Below are positions 15,843-24,000 of a stretch of DNA of 64,000 nt, piece by piece. The position numbers and the translations under genes are program-made. Numbering within the stretch: the first letter of the stretch is position 1; the number at the start of each line of letters is the position of its first letter. The notes beneath the pieces are model-generated. The model worked only from the letters and a program-made list of their open reading frames with translations. It was not told the DNA's origin and searched no databases. Source of the stretch: Streptococcus sp. 29887 (lineage in GTDB: Bacteria > Bacillota > Bacilli > Lactobacillales > Streptococcaceae); contig NZ_CP118735.1 in assembly GCF_032595075.1 (NCBI RefSeq), positions 276,001 through 340,000 on the forward strand. The letters are read 5' to 3'.

Positions 15843-17210
15843 TTAAAAACCGTTAAATAATTCTTTTAAATTCAACAATCGATTCAAAATTAATTTATAT
15901 AAATCAATTTTATAATGATGTTTTCGACGTAATTTATTGTTCAATGAGTATATTTCATTTCTGAATTCTTTTGGAAAAGTTGGAATCTGTACAATATGTA
16001 ATTCATTCTTGTTGTAAATTTTATGACACCCTAAACCATGTGCCTTTGCAAAATCAAGAGCATCAAACATCAATCGTAGTATAATCAATACATTCCACGT
16101 AATCATCTCAGAAAAATAAAATGATTCAGAATTAATATTTAATTCTTTCTGACTTTTGGCAATCAAATTTTTTCTATACCGTGATCTATTTTCTTTTGAT
16201 ATAAATTTAACATTTATTAGACTAAGTATTTCTTCATCTAAAACTAGCGGAGTGTTTGTTGAATGTGACACGTTAATCTGTTTTTTCAACAATTCTTCGA
16301 ATGTCGCACGTGGTTTTGCTTTGAAAATTTTGGATAATTCTCTGTCAGTATTTATTACTGATTGTTCGATTTCTTTTATGAAATTGAAGACTCCACTAGA
16401 AACTAATTCTTCTAAGTATTGAATGATTTTCAGATCATCAATTTCTGCTAGAACACAGGTACGAAGAAAGGATTTAATCTTATCTTTTTGCAAAACGGTC
16501 TCGAAACGATACACTTCAAAATCTTCTGTTTTTGCTTTATCAAGTTGTCCAAGCTTTTTGGCTTTCTTAGTTTTATTGTAAAGAACTTGCTGATTGTTTT
16601 TATAGGCATTGGTCGTCAAACGATCATAATCTTTGTCTTTGATACTTTTTGAAGAGGAAGCAAAATTCACTTTCTTATGTGTCAGACAACGTAGAAGTAA
16701 TGCTCTTGTTTGCAAATGGAAAGCAGATTGTATTGCCATTGTGAAAGCAAGTTCGATTTCTTGGAATTCGCAATGATATATCGTACATGAAATTCCTGTT
16801 TCAAGTTCCAAAATCGATAGAGCTCTGTTCAATCTTTTATTAATTCCATCAATTGAAGCAGTAGCAATGTTTAATCCGCCATGAATCAATTGAATACGAT
16901 AATAATAACTGCCATCATACTGATTTTTTCCCATAAAAAATGAACCAAAAGTCGATGATTTGATATCTAATTCTGAGATGGTGCCTAACTTATCGTATTT
17001 CTTCGTGATAGAAAAATTATTTTTCATAGAAGCAGCTAAATCTAATTCCTGGTTGTTGATGTGGAACTGTCCTTTCAATGAAAGAACTACTTTATCTATA
17101 CCCCAAAATGCATTTGTTACAGAAAAACAACTTTCCATTTCTTTTATATTCTCATCATAGATTTTTTGTTTTTCCTCATCTGACATACCTCTTGTAATTT
17201 TTGAGACCAT
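15843..17210 (-). CDS. Putative replication initiator (rolling-circle/Phage_CRI-like)
   Basis: A 455-aa protein. The blocks CEFQEIELAFTMAIQ, VLYNKTKKAKKLG and VYRFETVLQK resemble phage and plasmid rolling-circle initiators, which carry a YxKTKE-like block followed by an RFE block; an unambiguous HUH motif was not found. The ATG at 17210 is chosen because GAGGAAAA precedes it; the longer reading from 17249 would translate the GTGGCATAAT promoter motif itself. It lies between the integrase module and the OB-fold gene, where a replication function for an excised circle would fit. A divergent Rep is the best reading, not a certainty. Confidence 0.45.
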   Translation of the reverse strand: MVSKITRGMSDEEKQKIYDENIKEMESCFSVTNAFWGIDKVVLSLKGQFHINNQELDLAASMKNNFSITKKYDKLGTISELDIKSSTFGSFFMGKNQYDGSYYYRIQLIHGGLNIATASIDGINKRLNRALSILELETGISCTIYHCEFQEIELAFTMAIQSAFHLQTRALLLRCLTHKKVNFASSSKSIKDKDYDRLTTNAYKNNQQVLYNKTKKAKKLGQLDKAKTEDFEVYRFETVLQKDKIKSFLRTCVLAEIDDLKIIQYLEELVSSGVFNFIKEIEQSVINTDRELSKIFKAKPRATFEELLKKQINVSHSTNTPLVLDEEILSLINVKFISKENRSRYRKNLIAKSQKELNINSESFYFSEMITWNVLIILRLMFDALDFAKAHGLGCHKIYNKNELHIVQIPTFPKEFRNEIYSLNNKLRRKHHYKIDLYKLILNRLLNLKELFNGF

Positions 17211-17237
17211 TTTTTCCTCTTTCGTTTCTCGAAATGA

Positions 17238-17249
17238 ATTATGCCACAT
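17238..17249 (-). promoter_or_regulatory. GTGGCATAAT-type promoter motif, copy 2
   Basis: ATGTGGCATAAT on the minus strand, identical over 12 bp to copy 1, 28 bp before the chosen start of the Rep-like gene. Confidence 0.55.
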
Positions 17250-17317
17250 TCAGAACTTTTTCAGAGAAAAAATAACAAAAAATAGAGATGAACTTCAAAA
17301 AATTCATCTCTATTTTT

Positions 17318-17917
17318 CTATTTTCTTTCTATAACGATATCATCAAGTATATAATTCTCGAAAATGAGTGTTTCCTCTTGAATTATTTTTGTGGTTGAAA
17401 TTGGCAATGCTGATAAGTAAACATTGTCTCCGATTCTGAAACGTGTTTCATTGACACGCATTTTTGTGCTGTATTGAACTTTTACTTTATTTTTGCAATT
17501 ATCTTGAATAACTATCTCGATCCAATTTGAATTTGGTTTTAAATGTTTATTAATAACCTTGCCAAAAACAAACATTTTTGCGAAGTGGTTTGGATATGCA
17601 AAACCAAAGCTAGGCTTTTTATTGAAGAATACCGCCAATTCCGTCTGCTCTTCTTGGATGGTATCTATAATAATTTCGTAGCTATTCTTTGTACTAATGT
17701 TTTCGATATGACCTGATATCGATACCGTCATTCCCTTCTTCAATTGAAATTTTTCACGATTAAAATAACATTTCAAATATGTGTGCTTACGACCGGCGCC
17801 GTTTCTGATAAAAAGACCAAGATATGGTACGATATCTTGGTCATTTACTTCAACGATTTTTCCTCTTGCTAAAATTGTGTTTCGATTTAATTTTTGTAGA
17901 TTATTTTGATTCCTCAT
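17318..17917 (-). CDS. OB-fold, SSB-like protein
   Basis: A 199-aa protein that appears to hold two OB-fold-like units. The first includes ILARGKIVEVNDQD and VSISGHIENISTKNSYEIIIDTIQ, a strand pattern typical of nucleic-acid-binding OB folds; the second includes FVFGKVINKHLKPNSNWIEIVIQD. The ATG at 17917 is chosen because GGAGGA sits directly upstream; five residues earlier another ATG lacks a good site. Binding of single-stranded DNA during element replication is inferred from fold and from its place beside the Rep-like gene. Confidence 0.4.
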   Translation of the reverse strand: MRNQNNLQKLNRNTILARGKIVEVNDQDIVPYLGLFIRNGAGRKHTYLKCYFNREKFQLKKGMTVSISGHIENISTKNSYEIIIDTIQEEQTELAVFFNKKPSFGFAYPNHFAKMFVFGKVINKHLKPNSNWIEIVIQDNCKNKVKVQYSTKMRVNETRFRIGDNVYLSALPISTTKIIQEETLIFENYILDDIVIERK

Positions 17918-17953
17918 TTTATTTTCCTCCATTTCTTCAATATCTACAAAGAA

Positions 17954-17963
17954 ATTATGCCAG
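17954..17963 (-). promoter_or_regulatory. GTGGCATAAT-type promoter motif, copy 3
   Basis: CTGGCATAAT on the minus strand, 37 bp before the OB-fold gene start. It keeps TGGCATAAT but has C in place of G at the first position. Confidence 0.45.
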
Positions 17964-17984
17964 AAAACTCAAATCAAAAAATCA

Positions 17985-18950
17985 TTACAGAATGTAATTT
18001 GTTACTGTAACTGAGAGACGCCAGTGTGAAAGATTTAATACTGATACGGCCATTAAAGCCAAGCGATTATAAGCAATTGGCATTCCTGACACTAGTGCTT
18101 TTGATTTGTTTGTTCCGCGTAATACATATGCTTCATCTCTTAAATCATAAATAAAATTTTTACGCTGTCGTTCGTATTTACTTTGTGACTCGTTCTTCAA
18201 TTTCTGATGCCCTTCTTCCCATTTGGAGATTAATAACTGTGAAAGTGCTTGTCGCATTTTCGGATTAGCTTGAATTTTTTTTAGGTAATAGAAGTAGCTA
18301 TCGCGCGCATGTTGTGCGCGTAGGGCATGTAAATTGATTTGGTTGTTCATTTCTTTCTCAGAGAAGATAGGTTCATTTTCTCCTATCCCAGCAAAAGTTT
18401 GCTTTACAAACTCGATGTCATTCGGCAGAATATATTGCATTTGTTTTTTTCCGCCTTTGCCACGTTTAACAAGGACGTAACAATTTCCATACTCATCTTC
18501 TATTAAATCTGACCCGGTAAGGTTTTTTAATTCGTTCCGACGAATTCCAACAACTTTTTGAAATTGAATCAGCCGAGAGAAGAGAGAGTTCAATTCTTGT
18601 TTTTTCCCTTGTTCGTTTGACTCACGTATTCGTCCGCGAACGATTTTATCACTTGAGCGCTTTTGTTTTCTAATTCGGTTTAAATTGATACCGGAAGCTT
18701 TAGCTATTGGAGCTAAATATGTGTGGATAGTGGCAGGAGTGTATTGCTTTGGATCATTTTTTAAGTCGTCGTGATATGATTGAAGAACTTCTTCTGTAAT
18801 ATCAGAAATTTTCTTTATTCCATTAACCTTAGCCCATTTTGAGAATCGAGTTGCTGAACGTTTGTATGATGTTCTAGATGTATTATTTGTAACATTTTTT
18901 GTTGCTGCGACGAAAATGTCGTGTTTTAATGAATTTCTTTTTCTTGGCAT
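17985..18950 (-). CDS. Atypical tyrosine recombinase (Integrase_1-like)
   Basis: A 321-aa protein. The catalytic set can be read: Arg 137/138 in GIRRNEL, Lys in the GKGGKK turn (about 165-169), HALR at 208-211, His 309 in LSHWRLSVT and Tyr 319. Unusually, about 97 residues separate HxxR from the next His, where about 25 is normal. That spacing recalls the Integrase_1-type family described mainly from proteobacterial islands. AAAGGAG precedes the ATG at 18950. It is the second recombinase in element 1 and is not next to an attachment core, so it may act in circle resolution or be inherited from another element. Confidence 0.65.
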   Translation of the reverse strand: MPRKRNSLKHDIFVAATKNVTNNTSRTSYKRSATRFSKWAKVNGIKKISDITEEVLQSYHDDLKNDPKQYTPATIHTYLAPIAKASGINLNRIRKQKRSSDKIVRGRIRESNEQGKKQELNSLFSRLIQFQKVVGIRRNELKNLTGSDLIEDEYGNCYVLVKRGKGGKKQMQYILPNDIEFVKQTFAGIGENEPIFSEKEMNNQINLHALRAQHARDSYFYYLKKIQANPKMRQALSQLLISKWEEGHQKLKNESQSKYERQRKNFIYDLRDEAYVLRGTNKSKALVSGMPIAYNRLALMAVSVLNLSHWRLSVTVTNYIL

Positions 18951-19204
18951 TTTCTTTCTCCTTTCTTTCTTAAAAATGCTTGTTACTGTTAAATTGCCTC
19001 CCACCCTTTTTTGTAGAATGAGCTGGGTATGCTCGGAAAAATACACGTTGAGGCTGCCTGTTAGGACTAACGTTTTAAGTAAGATTCAGTAATCACCGTT
19101 TTCTTATCTAATGTATTTTTCTATGTCATTGGATTGGTTATTTTTCAAATTTACTTATTACTTTTTACTACTATTAAACACTTATTTTTGTACCATTTTT
19201 CTTG

Positions 19205-19253
19205 ATAAATGGTTATTCTGTACGTCATTCCATTCCGTAGAATAACCATTTAT
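19205..19253. repeat. Perfect 15-bp inverted repeat, possible origin hairpin
   Basis: ATAAATGGTTATTCT (19205-19219) and AGAATAACCATTTAT (19239-19253) are exact reverse complements around a 19-nt loop. No T-run makes it a normal terminator. Its position upstream of the recombination/replication block fits a replication origin, nick site or regulator target. Confidence 0.55.
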
Positions 19254-19493
19254 TTCATTATTTTTCGATCTCTTTTCTTAAGTCAATGACACCTTAAAAA
19301 AGAGAACAATGTCAATTGAAAATGTATTTTCACCGAGCCCAGTGTACTATTCAAATGATAAAGTTTTACCATCTCCTTTCTCTATTCGCTCAATATATTC
19401 AATATTATTATGTCGCTTTTTCAAAAAAATAAAAAAACGAAAAACATTTTCGCTTACATGGATTCGCAACACGATTTTTTTGTTTTGAAAAAA

Positions 19494-19503
19494 GTGGCAT
19501 ACT
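19494..19503 (+). promoter_or_regulatory. GTGGCATAAT-type promoter motif, rightward copy
   Basis: GTGGCATACT on the plus strand differs by one base from the minus-strand copies. A TTGAAA box lies about ten bases upstream. It could drive the 136-aa gene at 19597. Confidence 0.35.
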
Positions 19504-19596
19504 CAATATAGAAGAAAAAGGAGGCATATCATGTGATATTTAAAATACAAATACTTACTTCAATATGGATTCGAAAACAGTAAAGGAGGATCGAAA

Positions 19597-20007
19597 ATGT
19601 TAGAATCCCACAGAATTATTATCAAATTTTTGAAACAAACGATTTTAGAAACAGACATTAAAGCAATGGATTATGGTCATGAAAAAGATTTTGCGATTAT
19701 CCCGGGAACATTTGATAATGATTATTATGATTTGTTGCTTGAAAATGATGGTTGTGACATTCACTTTAAAATATATTATGAAACGGAAGAATCGGATTGT
19801 TTTGTTACGATAGACTTAGAAGATGGATTGCACGAATCAATCCATGTGAAATTTAATTTTTCAAATTGGAAAAATGATTTTCATCAATTTCGCATTACTA
19901 TGAAAATTATTTTGGAACATTATGTGATTGGATTATGGACTGAAGCGATGGCAGAAATGGAAGTTATTGGAATTGAAAGATTTGTTGAGAAGTATCTAAA
20001 TATATAA
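19597..20007 (+). CDS. Hypothetical acidic protein
   Basis: A 136-aa soluble protein, rich in Asp, Glu, Ile and Phe, with no recognised motif. AAAGGAGG lies eight bases before the ATG, and a terminator follows at 20169. It is the first rightward gene of element 1 and stands alone between the origin-like region and the restriction-modification pair. I do not recognise it. Confidence 0.6.
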   Translation: MLESHRIIIKFLKQTILETDIKAMDYGHEKDFAIIPGTFDNDYYDLLLENDGCDIHFKIYYETEESDCFVTIDLEDGLHESIHVKFNFSNWKNDFHQFRITMKIILEHYVIGLWTEAMAEMEVIGIERFVEKYLNI

Positions 20008-20168
20008 TCTTATTTGTTGCAAGAGTGGTTTAGTAAAAAACTAATGGTACTGAGTATTAGGACAGATTTTTACGGAACTAGATCAGATTGTATTTAGATT
20101 TATGAAGGATTGTGAGACTTTGGGTGAATGTCAAAAAGAAGTTTAGTAAATACAAAATATGTAAACAG

Positions 20169-20196
20169 AACCGCAGTAAATTATCTGCGGTTTTCT
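20169..20196 (+). terminator. Terminator upstream of the R-M-like operon
   Basis: AACCGCAG (20169-20176) pairs with CTGCGGTT (20185-20192) around an 8-nt loop and continues into TTCTT. Confidence 0.75.
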
Positions 20197-20344
20197 TGTA
20201 TTCTGATTATCTGTCAGTATCAGACACCATGTATTGTAAATGAAATTTAAGTTCTGTTCATGCTTTGACTTTTTGAGAGCTAAGTTACATTATTTCAGGT
20301 AACTTCAAACACTCTCAGAAATAGTTAAAGTTAGGCATAGAAAA

Positions 20345-20353
20345 TGGTATAAT
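20345..20353 (+). promoter_or_regulatory. Extended -10 promoter of the R-M-like operon
   Basis: TGGTATAAT is a full extended -10. TTAAAG at 20325-20330 is a weak -35. It is 35 bp before the TTG start at 20388. Confidence 0.55.
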
Positions 20354-20387
20354 AGGTGGAGATATAAACGTTTTCAAGGAGTAGGTT

Positions 20388-21083
20388 TTGGAAGAGAGCT
20401 TAATTAAATCAAAACAACGTGTTCAAAAACATGGAGAAGTCTTTACACCTGCTTGGATGGTTCAGAAAATGCTGGATACTCCTGGAGTGAAAGAAGCTTG
20501 TGAAAGTGTATATAAGACCTTTTTAGAGCCATCTGCAGGCGATGGAAATTTTTTGCAAGCTATTTTAGAGAGAAAGCTAGAGGCTGTGGTCAGACAGTAT
20601 GACAAACGAAATTGGAAAACAAAGTCTTTGATTGCTCTCTCGTCCATATATGGCATAGAGTTTTTAGAAGATAATTTGGAAGTGGCACGTTCACGGATGT
20701 TTCTTTGTTATTTAGATTGGTACGAGCAAGCTTTTGGAACTAGACTAAATAGCAAAAATGATATCTATCAATCAGCACACTATCTTATTCATAAAAATAT
20801 TGTGAGAGGAAATACCTTGACTCAGCAGCATCCAGTCACAGGGGAGCCTATTAGGTTCAATGAGTGGCAACTGGTCAAAGGGCATCCAAGTTTGGTAAGA
20901 AAAATCCCTTTTGCACTTTCAGAACTTTTGGGTAAGGAAGTAGAAGACGATCGGACAGTCGTAGAAGGACAACTGAGTTTTTTTGATATAGATGATGAAT
21001 TTGTTATTGAGAATGAATCTGTTGAAAAAGCAGATGTGATAAAAGAGATAACCATTCAAAAAGTGTATTTACTAGGAGATTAG
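20388..21083 (+). CDS. Adenine-methyltransferase N-terminal half (motifs X, I, II)
   Basis: A 231-aa protein with the start of an Eco57I-type N6-adenine methyltransferase fold. HGEVFTPAWMVQKML is the usual N-terminal block, FLEPSAGDGNF the SAM-binding motif I, IYGIEFLEDNLEVARSRM motif II, and IVRGNTL a motif III-like strand. It has no NPPY motif IV; that occurs in the adjacent large protein. The start is a TTG at 20388, supported by AAGGAG six bases upstream. The next gene begins three bases after its stop. I infer that the two proteins assemble into one methyltransferase. Confidence 0.7.
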   Translation: MEESLIKSKQRVQKHGEVFTPAWMVQKMLDTPGVKEACESVYKTFLEPSAGDGNFLQAILERKLEAVVRQYDKRNWKTKSLIALSSIYGIEFLEDNLEVARSRMFLCYLDWYEQAFGTRLNSKNDIYQSAHYLIHKNIVRGNTLTQQHPVTGEPIRFNEWQLVKGHPSLVRKIPFALSELLGKEVEDDRTVVEGQLSFFDIDDEFVIENESVEKADVIKEITIQKVYLLGD

Positions 21084-21086
21084 GCT

Positions 21087-24000
21087 ATGATTTCAAATTT
21101 TGAATTTTTGGCAATTGATATAGATACAGCTGAGCTTTTTAGAACCATAAATATGGCTGAAGAAAATTATACACATGGGGATTATGAAGGCACGCTAACT
21201 AAGGTAAGAAAAGTTGCTGAGAATACAGCGAGGTTGGTTGCCGATAGAGAATATTTAGATATTAGTGAGCGCGCCACCTTTAATGACGTACTAAGAGAGA
21301 TAAGAGACTTTATTCCCAATAAAACAATCGTCGATCACTTTTATGATATCAAGGGAAAGGGGAATAATTCTGCCCATGTCCTTAATCCAGAAGATGCGAC
21401 AAAAGAAAATGCCTTAAAATCACTAAAACAAGTCTTTGACATACTAGCTTGGGTCATGCTGACCTATATTGAACCGGATATTAAAGCCAGTGCAATTGGT
21501 CAGTTTTTAGAACCGAGAGCACAAGAAATGTACACTACGGCTGAGCGGAAGTTTATCTATATTCAAACAGTTAACAATGAAAGTGGACTATTTAATGCCT
21601 TTGAAGGGACTCAAAAAATTGGTGAGGGTAGCGTTTCTTCGGATGATATTGAGACAGATTGGTCTCCAAATAGTGACTTTTTACGTACTGTTGCCCCAAA
21701 ACGTATTAATCAATACATGAAAACATCTGGTCTGCCTTATACGCTTGGTTGGGTAGAGCTTGCTTACAAAAAGGCGACCAAGTCCTGGTTCCATGATTAT
21801 GATGTGCATAATGTCTTGAAGCGTTCAGGGATTAAACAGGCTGAACAACTGGAAGGAACAGAGTGGTTCAAGACGGATTTAGAGACAGCTAAGGCTGCTA
21901 TTAAAGCTGTTAAAGAAGGTAGAAATTATCTAAATATTACTGCCAAAGAATCATTTATTGAAGAACCAGTTATCACCCTTCGTCCAGAACAAGAGGCAGC
22001 GGTCGAGCAGACGCAAAAAGTCTTTAAGAAAAAAGACCGAATGCTCTGGAATGCTAAAATGCGTTTTGGCAAAACTCTGACGTCCTTGCAATTAGTCAAG
22101 AATGAGGCTTTTCAAAAAGTTCTCATCATGACTCATCGCCCTGTTGTGGCGCATTCTTGGTTTGATGATTTCAAGAAAATGAAGATGAGCGCCGATGGGT
22201 ATGATTATGGCTCAGTCAATCAAGGAGAAACGCTTGAAAACCTGAAGCGAGGAGAAAAACCTTTTGTGTATTTTGCTTCAATCCAATTGCTTCGGTACAA
22301 TGGTGGACAAGCAAATCTGAAAGATTTTGTAGATGTGGATTGGGATTTGATTATCATTGATGAGGCACACGAGGGAACGCAAACCGAGCTCAGTGACACC
22401 GTTATGAAAGAATTGGTCAAAGAGCATACAAAGATACTTGAACTATCTGGGACACCTTTCAATCTTTTGGATCAATTTGACGAGGAGCAAGTCTATACTT
22501 GGGACTATGTCATGGAACAACAGGCTAAGAAGAAGTGGGAATTAGAACGTCCAAGTGAGCCAAATCCTTATGAAACTTTGCCCAAAGTATCGATGTACAC
22601 TTTTGAAATGAAGCATAAGGAACGTTTTTCTGATGAGAGTAAATCGTTCAACTTTAGGGAATTTTTCCGTGTGGCTGAGGATGGTCAACTTGTTTATAAG
22701 CAAGAGGTTCGCCAATTCTTAGATAATATCACACATCCAGATAGTCGTACGAACTACCCTTTTTCAACGAAGTCTTATCGTGAAGAGTTGCGTCACACGC
22801 TTTGGCTTATGCCAGGTGTTAAAGAAGCTAATGCTTTTGAGGACTTGCTTAAAGAACACCCTATTTTCGGGAAAGAATATAAAATTGTTAATGTTGTTCG
22901 AGGAGCAAGTAGCGATGATGGAATTGCTAACGATGCGGACATAGAGAAAGTTCGTTCTGCTATTGGTAAAGACCCTTCGCAGACAAAAACCATTACCCTG
23001 ACGGTTCGTAAACTAACTACAGGTGTTAATATCCCAGAGTGGACAGCAGTCTTGTTTTTGTCAAATACCAATAGTGCCATGAACTACCTACAAGCTGCCT
23101 TTCGTGCCCAGACGCCTTTTTCTCATGAGAAATTGGGAATGAAGACGAATTGTTATGTTTTTGATTTTGCCCCTGACAGAGCCTTGACTGTCATGGCGGA
23201 GAGTGCCCAGATTAACTCAGGTGTAGGGAAAAAGAATACGCAGGCTCAAAAACAAGCCATGGCTCGTCTTCTAAACTTTATGCCAATCTTAGGGACTTCA
23301 GACAATGGAATGAAGACCTACGATGTGGATAGAATGTTGACACAGCTCAAGAAAGTTTATGCTGAAAAGGCAGTGCGGTCAGGTTTTGAAGACGACAGTC
23401 TATATAATGACAATCTTTTAACTTTAACTGCTGATGATGCAAGCATGTTTACCAAACTCAATGCTATCGTTGGTAAGACACAGAGTCAAAAAACGCCTAA
23501 GAAAGTTGTAATCAATGAAAATGGATTGACAACTGAAGAGCATGAGCAAGCTGAAAAAGCTAAAAAGAAACCAAAAGCTAAACGAACAGCAGAAGATCTA
23601 GAGGTTATCGAAAAACAAAAAGAAGCGAAGAAACAGCGGAAAAATATGATTTCTATTTTACGCGGGGTTTCTATCCGTATTCCGATGATGATTTACGGCA
23701 TGGCAGTCGATTTATCAAAAGACATCACCATTCAGGACTTTATCAAGCAGGTGGATGATGAATCGTGGAAAGAGTTCATGCCAAAAGGTTTCACCAAGGG
23801 AATGTTTAGTGAGATTACCAAGTATTATGATGCTGAGGTCTTTATCGAGGCTGGTCGTATCATCCGTCAGCGTGCGAAATCATTTGATGATCTGGACTTC
23901 ATCGAGCGGGCGGAGCAGATTGCAGAGCTGTTTGGGACCTTTAAAAATCCTGACAAGGAAACTGTACTGACACCTTGGCGCGTGGTCAATCTACAAGTAT

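Larger units (their letters stand above)
19047..19596. other. AT-rich intergenic region of element 1
   Basis: 550 bases without a convincing gene. It separates the leftward recombination/replication block from the rightward cargo and contains the 15-bp inverted repeat at 19205-19253 and a promoter-like motif at 19494. It is therefore the probable control and origin region of element 1. Confidence 0.5.
20008..20387 (+). other. Intergenic region before the R-M-like pair
   Basis: 380 bases with a terminator at 20169-20196 and the extended -10 of the next operon at 20345-20353. A 29-codon open stretch ending at about 20146 (peptide end CETLGECQKEV) could be a gene remnant but is too short to call. 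Confidence 0.4.
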
